DNA from: Clitopilus passeckerianus | Taxonomy: Eukaryota; Basidiomycota; Agaricomycetes; Agaricales; Entolomataceae | Direction: 5' to 3' | Length of the DNA: 64,000 nucleotides | Assembly (NCBI GenBank): GCA_944990035.1 | Contig: CALYLX010000159.1 | Location: forward strand, 806,001-870,000 | Shown: positions 11,619 through 23,290 of the stretch, one piece after another | Layout of the letters: every line of letters begins with the position of its first letter | Position numbering within the stretch: the first letter of the stretch is position 1 | Program-made: the position numbers and the translations under genes | The notes under the pieces: model-generated | Databases searched by the model: none | What the model was told of the DNA's origin: nothing | The model's input: the letters and a program-made list of their open reading frames with translations, nothing else

Positions 11619-13534
11619 ATGAGCTTTGGATTCAAGTTGTCACAGCCGTTAGTCCTCGCCATCGTGGCCATAGCATTTGGGTGTCTCTTCTGGAGGTATC
11701 AACGGCACTCAGCCAATCGTGAGGAAACTCGAGCTTTATACCTCGCCGAAGAAAACCTTAGCTCGGACTCAAACGCTGCCGATACGAATATTGCCTCACA
11801 GGCGTCCGTTAGCCGCGACCTCAAACATCGAGCAACTTTGGAGGAGCAAGCCGAACCCGATAGGTGCATCCTATCCAAATACCCTTGCGCGTCGTATCAG
11901 AGTCTGCCTCCTCCAAGTCGGGAGACAGTAGAACCTGCCGTGTTGAATAATCTCCTGGCTACATACTGCAACATTTCGCACGACGCCTGTTCCGCATGCC
12001 TCAAGGATGATCCCAATATCCGGGCGCTTCTCCTGCAGGGTTGGGAGAAGGGGACATTGGAAGCTCTGTGCAGGGATTGTGAGTATCGCCTTCAATAACT
12101 TGGCAACGTAATCTGACTATCAATACTCTTTTAGCGATCTTCTTTCCCCACACAATGGAGCAGAGGACACCACTACACATTGCTGTCATTGAAGGGCGGG
12201 CAAATGCAGTGAAAGCAATAATGCAATGGTCAGCCTCAGGCTACAACAGCGGCAATTCTATAAGCCGTGACATCCCCCCACGGTCCACAACGTATCGATG
12301 TGAAGACGACAACATATTCCTGGGGAACGTACAAGACGCTCGCGGCCGAACACCTATCTCGTACGCGGCCGAGATGGGTGAGGAGTCAATTACAAAGGTC
12401 CTGCTTGAGTATGGAGGCATCGAGGTGGACTCGAAGGACAACAATGACAGGACTCCCTTTTGGTACGCAGTCCTCAAGGGCAATGAATCAACCGTCAAGC
12501 TCCTGCTTGAACATGGAGGCGTCGAGGTGGACTCGAAGGACAACTATGGCAGGACACCCCTGTCCTACGCGTGCCAGAAGGGCGAGGAAGGGATTGTCAA
12601 GCTCCTTCTGGAGCATGGAGGTGTAGACGTGAACTCAAAGGACACCAAGGGCCGGAATCCCTTTTCATACGCAGCTGGATGTGACTCTGACTCGATTGTG
12701 AAGCTCCTGCTCGAGCACGAAGATGTCGAGGTGGATTCGAACGACGACAATGGTTGGACTCCCTTTTTATACGCGGTCAAGAACGGCAAAGATTCCATCA
12801 TCAAGCTCCTACTTGAACACGGGGGCGTTGCGGTGGACTTGACAGATGACACGGGTCGGACTCCCTTGTCATATGGGGCCGTGTTGGGCCATGAGTCGAT
12901 CGTGAAGCTCCTCCTTGAGCACGGCGGTGTCAATGTGGACTCGAAGGACAACGATGGTCGTACTCCCTTTTCATATGCCGCTGGATTGAAAGAAGGCGGG
13001 GAAGCGGTTGTCAAGCTCTTTCTTGAGCACGGAGGCGTCGAGGTGGACTCAAAGGACAATGACGGCCGGACACCCTTTTCATATGCAGCTCAGAGGGGCA
13101 CTGTGTCGACTGTGGAGCTTCTGCTTCGGCATGGGGGTGTAGAGGTGGGCTTGAAGGACAACAGTGGCAGGACTCCCCTTTCATATGCGGCCGAGAGCGG
13201 CAAAGACTCAACCGTCAAGCTCCTGCTTGAGCACGGAGGCGTCCAGGTGGATTCAACGGACAACCATGGTCGGACTCCCCTATCATATGCTGCTGAGCAC
13301 TCGTGGTGGACCTCCACGGAGTCAGCCATCAAAACCTTGAACCTCCTTCTTCAGTCTGGAGTTGTCAATGTGAATTTGAAGGATATCTACGGCGGGACTC
13401 CCCTTTCATACGCGGTCAAGGAGGGCCAGGAATCAATTATCAAGCTCCTGCGTGAGCATGGTGCTACTAATCCACTGCGATTCGGAAGGCAGCATTTCAG
13501 AGTGGACTTAGGGGAGACCATCTCGGCGGAATAG
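11619..13534 (+). CDS. Membrane-anchored ankyrin protein lacking NACHT
   Basis: Two exons, 11619-12078 and 12135-13534, give 619 aa. Residues ~8-26 form a hydrophobic anchor (LVLAIVAIAFGCLFW) followed by an RYQRH basic stop-transfer. Residues ~85-153 are the same N-terminal domain as in the two NACHT receptors (DRCILSKYPCASYQ to GWEKGTLEALCRD). After the phase-1 intron, about 12 ankyrin repeats follow directly (EQRTPLHIAVIEGR onward). The YGG motif, Walker A/B and winged-helix region of the paralogues are absent. The second exon starts with the opening bases of the receptor exon 2 and then jumps into the receptor ankyrin N-cap, so an in-frame internal deletion made this gene. It could act as a decoy, adaptor or dominant-negative partner of the receptors; that role is inference. 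The reading frame is intact over the whole length. Confidence 0.88.
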
Positions 13535-13734
13535 ATTTATGAATGGGTGTGCACGATTTCTTCCAACGATGTACATGCTGAGGTTGTCAGCTTTGGCAGT
13601 AGTGCAAGTTAAGTCTGTACATATACTCTATTTATCGATTCCATCTATCTCAGCTGTTTTATCTATGTAAGGTGGTCCAGGAAGTGTATCTCGAATATCA
13701 CAATTCTTTGCCTAATTTGTGGCAACAAATTTCA

Positions 13735-14840
13735 TAAATGTCATCATTCTCTTCATGTCGTCGCCCGCTCGTATTGGTTTGCTCTAACCCTGCCCCAGCA
13801 GCCAACCCCAAACACAAAGCCAAAGGATTGGATGGTCGTTGAGGGTCGATGCAGACACTTCCCGACCACCTGGATGACAGTCAAGTGACAGGATATCCGA
13901 ACTCTCCTTATCCTCGACTAAAGCCAAGGATACCAGCTCCCAATCCTCCTATTACCCCGCTTTCTTCTGGCCCCCTCCGTAACCCGAACAGGTGAAGCGG
14001 ATGCATCCCAGACAGAATTCCGGTCCATTACGTCCACTGAACATGTCGACGGATGGGCTGAGGGACATCGTCATCTCGTCTTTCATCCAAGCAGGAAAAA
14101 CGCATTAGGCTGACGAAGGATGGGATGTTGGGGCATATTGTATGAGCTCCAGCGCATGTGATGACATGAGTAGGACACTTCCGTTCGCATAAAATGAGAA
14201 GGAGGGCGACCGTATGCGTATAATCCGAGGAAACAGAATCTTGATTATGGTGACGAGGCTTGGAATGTCGCCCGTGCGGTGGGTAAATCTGGTGGCGAGT
14301 ATTTCTCATTCTAACGAGAAGCCGGAGGAGGAATGTGACAAGGAGGGTATGGGTCGAATCAAGTGGGATAGGCAGCTACAAAGCCTGTGGAGGGCGAAGA
14401 CGCCAACCGAGGAATCCATAAATACGCGATGTGGTGAAAATTCGGGAATAGTGATTCACCAGTGGTTTTCCTCAGAAGTTTGCCACTACACCAAGGAGCG
14501 GCTGGGCTTGGGAGATTACGATAGGATGGAGATGAAGAGAGGAAGGTATAAAGGCAGAGGCCATGCCTTGACGAGCAGGGAGAGGATGGGGGAGGATAAA
14601 ACCGCTAGACGAATATGGTACCACTGTAGGATGATGTTGTTCGTGGTCCTGTGTGGTAGAGTGGCACAGACCCTCTTGGTTGAGGGATTTCCGCGAGCAA
14701 AACAATAACGTGAAGGGTAGAACAAGGCTGGAAGTTCGTGCCATGATATACTGCAAATACGATGGATTTGCTTTCTTCAGCAGCGCAGCAAACTCTCAAA
14801 TGACAAGGTCAACACCCATTCTATGCTCCGTATCTGAATG
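13735..14840. repeat. Dispersed repeat, copy 1 (downstream of ankyrin gene)
   Basis: This segment of about 1 kb starts around TGTTGGTTTGCTCTAACCC. It recurs at 32500-33500 and 62690-63560 in the same orientation, each time just 3' of ankyrin-coding sequence. Shared landmarks are GGGTCGATGCAGACACTTC, CCAAGGATACCAGCT, GTAACCCGAACAG and the CATGTC region. Minus-strand reading frames are partly conserved between copies (CERKCPTHV versus CQRKCPTHV), hinting at an old gene. No intact ORF now spans it. Confidence 0.75.
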
Positions 14841-15089
14841 AATGTGGCAAGCATCATCTCCAAAGCAGTGTCGTGGGCGTAAAGGCCAGGTGGCGGAAGG
14901 TGACGATAGGAGTAAGGGAGGTTGCAGGATGGGGGAAGATGAGAATAGCGGCGGGGAGTACCGTAGTTTAAAGGTCTGAGAGACTCCGTTTTTGCACACA
15001 GCCGAATTGGTGCCTTCGGTCCTGGTTTTTTCTGTACTCCCTCCTGACCCGTATTTTCTCCCTATCCTCCCCTTCGCAAGCCTCCGCAA

Positions 15090-16740
15090 ACGTCAAAGTG
15101 CGATTATTTCACAGCTGGAGGCAACGACCCTATGCCCACACCCTCCCGGAAGAGTTCCAACCTCAATGGCGGTGTGAGGGTTGGAGAAACGCCTTTTGCA
15201 GGTAAGCATTGCTAGGAGCGCGAGGAGGGAGGTACGGGTGGAGGGACCGCCACGGATGACACCGACTTTCTGAGGCGGATGGGGATCCAGCACTGGTACC
15301 TAAGCCGTAACCGTTTGGCGCTATTGTTTGTTACTGTCTGTAGTACCAATTGCCGATGAGGTGAACGAATTGGTTGACGATAGTAATGCAGATGATGAGC
15401 ACCGGCTGGAAATCCTTGCTCCTGTTGACGCAGTAGCAGGGTTCGAACAGAGGAGAGTCCAGATAGTGGAAGCTGTTGTTGTCTCGAGGAAGCCGACGGC
15501 GGTACTGTCAGTGGATCCGCTCATGTGTTGGGTATTGAGGCCTCGAGGTACAAAGCACTCCCAAACTCCGTATGTAACCTGGCTGCAGAAATGGTGAGGG
15601 AACAGGCGGGATTCGGCGTCGGTAGACAGTGTATTCGTGGATATTGTTCATGACCTGTCGTTCATAGCCATCCATCGAAGTGATATCAATATCTGTCCCT
15701 GCCAGATCTGGAATGGATCCGTGGAGGCGTTATAAAGGGAATGAAAGAACGTGGGGAACGCCTCGTATAGGGGGTTACCTCGTCGGCTTGGCTCTGTATT
15801 CTCCTCAGGTAAGCTCACGTTGGTCCCGCGCGGGCCCATTGGGAGTTGCAGCAGATATCTATAGACGACTGTTAGTGACGGTCGCCCAACAGACATGAGA
15901 GGAGTCAGCACTTACCCAATTCTCTTAACCTGCATATTCCTGCATCAAGAAGCCATACGAGTGTTGAACCCCAATTATCCTGCGACTTCTCTTCCTCCTC
16001 AACTTGGGCGGAAGATCTGACACGACGAGGTACTGGTATCCGGCTTGAGTAACCCCGATAGTTAGTGAGGATCGGGTGGGCCGAGAGATGGTTGGCAAGG
16101 ACCATGACCTGTTGGCACCACGCCGAAGGGATTGGGTACCTGATAGGCACGACATGGGAGGAGAGACCAAGGTGGTCATGCTCGATGATACCTACAAGGG
16201 TAACAGCATTAGACTTTAAGTCTATCAGACGACAGTTCGCGGACATACCAAAACGACCAGCTTCACATTCGACGCAGTCTTATTCTGCTTTCTCGTTTGG
16301 TTTCTTGTGTGAAGTGGCGGTAGCGGCGTTATATTCGTTCAGATTGCGCACATGGTTCCTCCTTAACCAAGGGCTTCTTATTGAAAGGCCGCACATCTTC
16401 GAAGTTCAGATGAACAAGAGGAAAGCTAGGAGTGAGAAGTGCATGCTTGACGGCGAGTTATTCTCCTCAGGTACAAGCTTGGAATCATCCGGTCGGGATT
16501 AATAGTCGTATGTGTTGACAGTTCGCCGGATGGTTTGAAGGGCGAAAGGATATAAGACAAGCAGAAAAACGGGAGGTGGCTCTAACGGAAGCTGAGGTGG
16601 AATATGTGGCGGGAAGAAAAGAGGATGAACTGGGTCCATGGTCGTGGTGGAAGGAGGAGGGGTGCGAAAAAATGAGAGACGCGTCCAATCCAAGCTTCCA
16701 GAGTTCTCTTCATCTACTGTCTATTATCTCTTTCTGACCA
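15090..16740. repeat. Segmental duplication, copy 1
   Basis: The segment matches 49720-51370 in the same order and orientation. Anchors include the shared AGGAGCGCGAGGAGGGAGGTA, GACATGAGAGGAGTCAGCACTTACCCAA versus GGCATGAGACGAGTCAGCACTTACCCAA, and CCGAGAGATGGTTG. It lies just 3' of the TPR-CHAT gene in both places, so a block of this segment plus the TPR-CHAT locus was duplicated. It contains a decayed GMC gene on the minus strand. Confidence 0.75.
15650..16420 (-). pseudogene. GMC oxidoreductase relic 1
   Basis: Minus-strand pieces follow the exon order of the intact GMC gene. An exon 1-like tail ends at a GGTATGTC donor (16248). Exon 2-like GIIEHDHLGLSS and VMVLANHLSAHP match GIIEDKQLFSS and LVLANRLSANP. 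An intron border at ~15855 is followed by DICCNSQ and then GNPLYEAFPTFF. The glycine-rich FAD loop is lost and frames shift several times, so it is dead. The same relic exists at 50430-51080. Confidence 0.65.
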
Positions 16741-17272
16741 AATTCCTCGGAGCATCGCCTGTCTAACCACTTCCATGAGAATGACAGAGTCGACGTCATC
16801 TAAAGAGACGCTGCTAATAAGCGTTTGCAGGCATCCGACCAAGCACAAACCTCGAGCCACTGGCAGTTTCACTCAGTTGTTCGGCCAAAGAAGATGTGGA
16901 GAACCTTCGCCCAGCAAGTCCAGAAGAATCTTGACCGTCTCAAGTCCTGAGGCCTGAGGATGAACATGTCGTGGACATGATAGTGTCGTTTATCCCCTCA
17001 ACAATAGTGCATCCCACCTCTGGATTACATCCCCCAAACATCGGATTTCCTCATCCATTCTAACAGGTCGTTCTATCGAGACACCTGGTTCCCTCCCTCT
17101 TTTGGAGGATAGCCTCCCAGCCCTCATCTTCGCCTTTCTCAACCGTCCAGCAAAATGTCGATGCATATATCGGCGGTGTTGCTAAGGATTATTAACGGCT
17201 GCTACACGGCCTCTCAACAAGTTATCATCAAGGACCGACTTCAATCCTCAGCAAAAATACGTACTCACAGAA

Positions 17273-17450
17273 GATGCGCGCCTTACAACACTTCCCTTTC
17301 TGCTTCCTTCACATCCCTTGGCTGCAACATTTCTCAGCAGCCTTCAGCAAAGGAAGAACCGCGATCCGAACGGGTGGAACTGCCAGTCCCGCTAGTGCCG
17401 ACCAGAAGAGCACTATACTGGCGCAACACGCGTCTTTTTAGACATGTTTA
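17273..17450 (+). pseudogene. GMC relic 2, exon 1 remnant
   Basis: ATGCGCGCCTTACAACACT matches the ATGCGCGGCCTTGCAACACT start of the intact GMC exon 1. A later TTCAGCAAAGGAAGAACC fragment matches its TTGCTAGGGAGGAACC part, and it closely parallels the relic at 47528. No continuous reading frame remains, and clear exon 2 sequence could not be found downstream. Confidence 0.5.
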
Positions 17451-17519
17451 CCAGCCTCGACCCGACATTCTCCCAATTTTCAAGATCTCCTCGACCGCGC
17501 CCAAGCTCTCATAAACAGA

Positions 17520-18284
17520 GGTTCCCTACAAGCGTGTCCTCGCCGAGAATGGGACGGATTCACGCCGCGTTGGTTGGTGTCACCCTCGCCAGGTCTGACC
17601 CAAATGTTCACGCCCACTAACACTAGCGCCACAGAACCTACTCCCACCGGCGGGCTCAGCTCCGATGTTGAAGAAGAAATCAAAGACTTTAACGCCTACG
17701 TGAAGAGTGTGGTCTCGTCACTGCTATGATGACGAGCTAGTGCTCCTTCCGCATATGACGCCCTCATCAAGGTACGTCCTTGACTCCTTTCACTCCACCT
17801 ATAGACCTAAAATACTCGTTTGGCACCTAGAGGCTCCCAAACAACTTTGTTTTGGAAAAAGTTCGCGAAGCCTTTTGCTCCAGCGCCTGCCACTGCCGAA
17901 ATTCCCAGTCCCGTTCATATCCGCGTCCTTACATTTGGCTATTCTAGTCTCATCGGCGCGATAGGTCCTCTGCAAAGCGACGGTCGTGAGTCTCTCATGG
18001 CCTATGAAGGAAGGAATGTGGAGTTGAGCTGGGCCATCCCCAGTCACAAGAAGTTTCCCAATGGAAATTTCAACAGACAACCGGGTTACGCGATCGAGCT
18101 GATGTACGTGTCCAACACTCCGTACTCTCCCAACCTTCTCACTCTTGTGTCCAGGAACCCTCATAGTAAGGTCGTTCACTTGACCTTGATATCGGGTGAC
18201 AGATATACAGATCAATTCATCAAACTACAGGAAAGAATACAGGGGCGTAGGGAAATGCGGAACATATTGTACATGTGTCGCTAG
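17520..18284 (+). pseudogene. Uncharacterised, probably decayed coding region
   Basis: The plus strand reads a Thr/Ser/Pro-rich linker (TNTSATEPTPTGG), then LSSDVEEEIKDFNAYVKSVV and, after two in-frame stops, SAYDALIK at a GTACGT donor (~17775). After an intron it continues RLPNNFVLEKVREAF. A separate 154-codon ORF (17820-18284) overlaps in another frame. The pieces look like exons of an extracellular protein with an S/T linker, but stops and frame changes suggest decay. No family recognised. Confidence 0.3.
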
Positions 18285-18336
18285 TTGTATCATGGGCTGT
18301 GACAAATGTTCGAAATACAAAACGGTAAAATGAAGT

Positions 18337-21300
18337 TTAGATGCCATAATGGACGTAAGGAATCCAACTGCGAAAGCCTCTCTTTTGTTCCCGGAGCTTC
18401 ATCATCGCAAGATGAAGGCCATAGGCTGCGTCCCTAACATCTGGCGGTACATCCTTGCCGTTTCGGAACAAATGACCATAGAACACATCTGCTATAATTG
18501 GTGCATCAGAGTCAAACATAGGCCTGAGGTTGGAGGTAAGTTGACCAGTGGGAGAGCAGAACGAGTAGATGAAGTCACATACCACATCGTACCAACAACA
18601 CTCCTGAACCCAGCGAACATCATTGTGGCGACGAGATTGAGTGATTCATCCGGTCGGTCCTTATCCCCCTGTGCGGTTTCGCAGGCACTCAAGTATGCCA
18701 AGGCCGCCGAATTGGAGATCTGACATTCCTTGATGATCCTTGACATCGTGAGTTTGCCTCCGCTGAGCAGGAGAAAGCTCTCCAGCGGGTCATCCAGGTT
18801 TTGCATGCCATGACATCCAAAATGAATGATTGAAGATCGTTGAATATCAGGTAGAATCTCCTCAACCTGGTTCAGTTCATCCTTCAACCCGAGGCGGGTG
18901 ATCAAATGTTCAGGATCTGGTAGATGTTTGCGGATATTGTCCAGCTCTTTCAAAGCAGCAGGAAGGGAATTTCCACCAGGCGCCTCGGGCTCGATAATTG
19001 CTGTCATCTGGAAGGTCGGAGGAATTGGTGGTTGAGGGCTAATAAGGTCCTGCGGGGAAGTACAGTACGATGATATCGCATATTGGAAGAGACAATCAAT
19101 GGGTTCGCCATCGTCGGAATATATCCCTGCGGCATGAATTGGAAGGGAGGAGAATGAGCCTGATGGACACCACCAGATTCGTTTTGATGAATGTGCCTAG
19201 CAGGAGTATTTAGCCCTAGCAAATGGTAGGGTGCGCTCTTAGCCTGTCAAACTCACCTTTTGTAATGCTAGCACATTGACCACAGGTTGGACTACCTTTA
19301 CCCACAAAAATGCCAGGGCAACTTGCAAAGTATCCCCGCTTGAAACAGGTGATCGTTTACGGACCAAACCGCGAGGCAGCAATGCCTGAAGGGTGTCAAT
19401 CGTAGCCAGAACCTGAGGCTCACCGTCAGTTGACCTCAATCCGCCTGCTAGAGACGAGTGGAACAGTGATTTCAGTGCCTCCAGATGTGGTCGATTAACA
19501 TCGGATAAAGCAATATGCTCCACGGAGTCATTTTCATGCATCACCAAAGCATCGCATCCGAATTCAGATGCGTTTAACAAGGCAACCGGACCCTTGTGAG
19601 CTGCACGTCGTAAAGCCATGATTGAGGGGGGCAACAGAAATCCTCCGAAGTCTGGGATCCTCCGAATTTCCTCAATGGTCTGGCGCCGTTTATCTGCGAG
19701 TTTGGAAAGGCTTATAAAGGTTGGAGATTTTAGTTTATCAGATGCCGGCAGCGACGTGTGGAGATGATATGTAGAACCATGGGATGCCTGTTCAAGCTGT
19801 CTGGAAACATTGAGGTATTCCTCAGCCAGGATTGGGTGAACGGCGGCGAGTTCGTCAACGGGGGTACGCAGCTGAAGGGCCTGTGACCAAAATATGGAGC
19901 GACCGGTTGACAGGAACGTGACAGCAGTCTCGAGCTGATTCTGGCTGATAGCACATTGTGCTGCATTTCCGACGAGTTCTCGACTATGTTCCAACACATC
20001 TCGCCGCTCCTTCAGCGTTAGATCAATAGACGCAAGAAGCGGGAGAAGTCCCAGAGCATAACGGTATGCGTTGAGGGATCTGGTAGTACGATGTTTCCGA
20101 GCTAAGTTAGCAAAGCTTTCTGCTGATTTGAGACGGCTGAGCAAAGAGCCTGTTTCGTATCGAGACGCCAATTCATAGAAATGGAGAGCTTTCTCTAGAT
20201 CGGCATCTTCTGTGTTATGTTGATATAGGGTGGAATATGAAGAGCCCAAATTGTAGAAAGAGTTGAGGCAATCTGGATGAGGGGGAGGTCGTAAATCCAC
20301 TCCTTCTCGGTGCAGCCCAATGCATTCCTCGAGGTCGCTGAATGCTCCCTTCTGCTCGAAACGAGTGGAAAGGGCAATTGCCAGGTTGTTGAGGGAGCTG
20401 GTGCGATCAGGATGGAGGGGAGGTCGCAAATCTAGTCCTTCTCGGTGTAGCCGAATGCATTCCTCGAGGTCGCTGAATGCTCCCTTCTGCTGGGAGCGGT
20501 TGGAAAGAGCATTTGCTAGGTTGTTGAGGGAGTTGGAGCGATCAGGATGGAGGGGAGGTTGCAATTCCAGTGCTTCTCGGTGCAGCCCAATGCATTCCTC
20601 GAGGTCACCAAATGCTCCCTTCTGGAGGAAACGAGTGGAAAGGGCAATTGCCAGGTTGTTGAGGGAGCTGGAGCGATGTGGATGAGTGGGAGAGAATAAT
20701 TTCAGTGCTTCTCGGTGCAGCCCGATGCATTCCTCGAGGTCACCGAATGCTCCCTTCTGCCGGAAACGAGTGGAAAGGGCCATTGCCAGGTTGTTGAGGG
20801 AGCTGGAGCGATCAGGATGAGGGGGAGGTCGCAATTGCAGTGCTCCTCGGTGCAGCCCAATGCATTCCTCGAGGTCGCTGAATGCTCCCTTCTGCTGGGA
20901 GCGGTTGGAAAGAGCATTTGCTAGGTTGTTGAGGGAGTTGGAGCGATCAGGATGGAGGGGAGGTTGCAATTCCAGTGCTTCTCGGTGCAGCCCAATGCAT
21001 TCCTCGAGGTCACCAAATGCTCCCTTCTGGAGGAAACGAGTGGAAAGGGCAATTGCCAGGTTGTTGAGGGAGCTGGAGCGATGTGGATGAGTGGGAGGGA
21101 ATGATTTCAGTGCTTCTTGGTGCAGCCCAATGCATTCCTCGAGGTCGCCAAATGCTCCCTTCTGGAGGAAACGAGTGGAAAGGGCAATTGCCAGGTTGTT
21201 GAGGGAGCTGGAGCGATGTGGATGAGTGGGAGAGAATAATTTCAGTGCTTCTCGGTGCAGCCCGATGCATTCCTCGAGGTCACCGAATGCTCCCTTGTGC

Positions 21301-22628
21301 CGGAAACGAGTGGAAAGGGCATTTGCCAGGTTGTTGAGTGAGCTGGAGCGATCAGGATGAGGGTAAGGTCGTAATTCCACTACTCCTCGGTGTAGCCCAA
21401 TGCATTCCTCAAGGTCGCCAAATGCTCCCTTCTGTAGGAAACGAGTGGAAAGGGCAATTGCCAGGTTGTTGAGGGACCTGGAGTGATGTGGATGAGTGGG
21501 AGGGAATGATTTCAGTGCTTCTTGGTGCAGTCCAATGCATTCATTGAGGTCGTCGAATGCTCCCTTCTGCTCAAAACGAGTGGAAAGGGCATTTGCCAGG
21601 CCGTTGAGCCACAGGGCACGATCGGGGTGTTGTACAGGCATCATCCACAACCCTTCCCTGTTGAGGATAATGCTGTCTTCCAAGTCCTTGTGATCGCCTC
21701 CCCAGCTAAAACATGTTGAGAGTGCATTGACCAGACAGTTCAAGGTTGACAAACGTTGGGGATGGGGCAGCGGGCGGCAACGTAAAGCGGCGTTGAGATA
21801 AGCAATGGCCTCCTGCAATTGAGAAATTTCGACCGCGTCCTCCTCCATCTTCGTGCCGATCTGGAATAATCTAGCCCCCTCCTCATCGATTGCTTGTGCC
21901 TTTCCCATGTAGTCCTTCACATCCTTCATTCCTATATCACACCCACATTCTGTAGCCCGAAGCCATCCGATGCAGGCCAGCGCCGTGAGGGAGATGTATG
22001 AGAGTGGAACATTGCCTCTGCAGAGATAGTACGCTTCACGGAATTTGTTTGCTGCACAGGTCAACTCCACGTCGCCGGGACAATCAAGATATCTCATGAC
22101 AAGTGTGTTCCCTAGTAGAATCAGGAGCTCTGCCTGCTGGAGGGCTTCTTTGCCTTCGATGTACAGTTTGATTGACTCCCCCGCAACCCTTATCATGTCG
22201 TCAAGGGTGGCAGTATCGATGCATTGTCGACATTCATCTATTAGCTGGATTGCGGCTTTTACTTCCTCAACCATTTCGATATCTCGACCGGTGGTCTTGA
22301 TGAAATACGATGAGCTGACATCTGAAGTATAAATAATCTTACTTACCCCTTTCGTGACAACGATGAAAGTGTCTTCCTCTTGTGGAAAGCAGGCTTCCAG
22401 ATCCTGTATGCACCCGAAGAAACAGTATCGCGTGAGTAACGCCCTTCTGAGGTGGTGGTGCAGTATTGAGCACGCTTCTTTCGGATAAGCTTCATGTTCT
22501 AGCGTGCGTCGTAATAGGGATATTGCGGTGGTGAGAGGAAGGATATTGAGGTCATTCCTGACTGTTGTCATGAATCTCCTGAGGACAAACAGGATCTCTC
22601 CGATAGCTTCATCGTCTTCTTGCTGCAT
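18337..22628 (-). CDS. TPR-CHAT caspase-like protein A
   Basis: This is a fungal TPR-CHAT protein, a separase/caspase-clan peptidase fused to a repeat sensor. Three exons, 22628-19257, 19196-18583 and 18523-18337, join in frame to 1,390 aa. Residues ~1-340 are helical with TPR-like segments. Residues ~340-780 carry about ten 45-residue TPR-type repeats (LEECIGLHREAL and SSLNNLAIALSTRF). Residues ~1125-1390 are the CHAT domain, opening with WWCPSGSFSSLPIHAAG. The likely dyad is His ~1253 in IIHFGCHG and Cys ~1296 in YLSACETAQGD, and the domain closes with WIPYVHYGI. The dyad is intact, so it should be an active peptidase. An upstream noncoding or coding first exon is possible, because 22640-22750 has splice-like borders matching gene B. 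Family knowledge links CHAT proteases to regulated cell death in bacteria and fungi; the target here is unknown. Confidence 0.9.
20290..21610 (-). repeat. 135-bp tandem TPR-coding repeats
   Basis: About ten tandem 135 bp units code 45-residue TPR-type repeats in TPR-CHAT A. A higher-order duplication is visible: a three-unit block starting near 20475 recurs 405 bp later, near 20880, with the same residues over about 76 codons. Confidence 0.9.
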
Positions 22629-22639
22629 ATGTACCCAAG

Positions 22640-23290
22640 ATGGCTAAATGAACGATTGAGTAAGTCTCAAAAATGACAAGGAGATGGGATACGCGAGCTT
22701 GAACGACTCACAGCGTTTGCCTATGCGTATGCGAGGGATTGTCAGCCTTGTCATTATAGTGTGTCGGTCCGCGCTCACCTTTATTATATTGCCATCTAGA
22801 ATGGACTCCGATGGCCCCTTTTAAAGGTAGCCGTTTCATTAACAACCTCTCCCATGTGTCGACATTGCCTGATGTCTTCAGGGCATCTCGATCATGCGTG
22901 CTTCATTCGTGTTGTCAGAACGTGAGCACTGTGAAACAATTTGCCATTAAGCACCTGCCAATGAACGGCGTCCAGGCTGTTCACCGACCCGAACATATAC
23001 ACCATTTTAATAAGGGGCAGCACCTATCTGTCAAAGCTGGGCCATCTAATGGAGGTAGGACACGGCTTAACATCGTGGCCGACTCGCGCGATTTCTGGTT
23101 GTCGGAGTCTCCAGCCCACTGGCGGGCCTAGAGAAACTCCCATCCACTGTAGCACACCATAATAAGATGTCAATGAGCCTACCTATACACCGTGTATGAA
23201 TAGTGAAACACCGAGTACACGTGAGTGACCACGATGGCCTTCGAGTTGGAGGGACTGAAGAACCCAAAATGAGAACAGCGTTAATTTTCA
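22640..23290. promoter_or_regulatory. 5' region of TPR-CHAT A, shared with gene B
   Basis: The upstream DNA aligns with 61220-61940 upstream of TPR-CHAT B. Examples are TCCGATGGCCCCTTTTAAAGGT versus TCCGATGGCCTCTTTTAACGGT, and a CATACGCATAGG segment. Both have a GTGAGC/GTAAGT donor-like site near 22770 and 61430. It should include the promoter and perhaps a first exon. No other gene seen. Confidence 0.5.

Noticed and set aside
15400..15460. tRNA B-box-like GGTTCGAAC
   Set aside because: No matching A box or cloverleaf arms around it; similar words at 26810 also fail.
20320..21270. Long plus-strand frames opposite the TPR array
   Set aside because: Same cause: a 135 bp in-frame repeat. No start context or motif, and the minus-strand gene explains the region.
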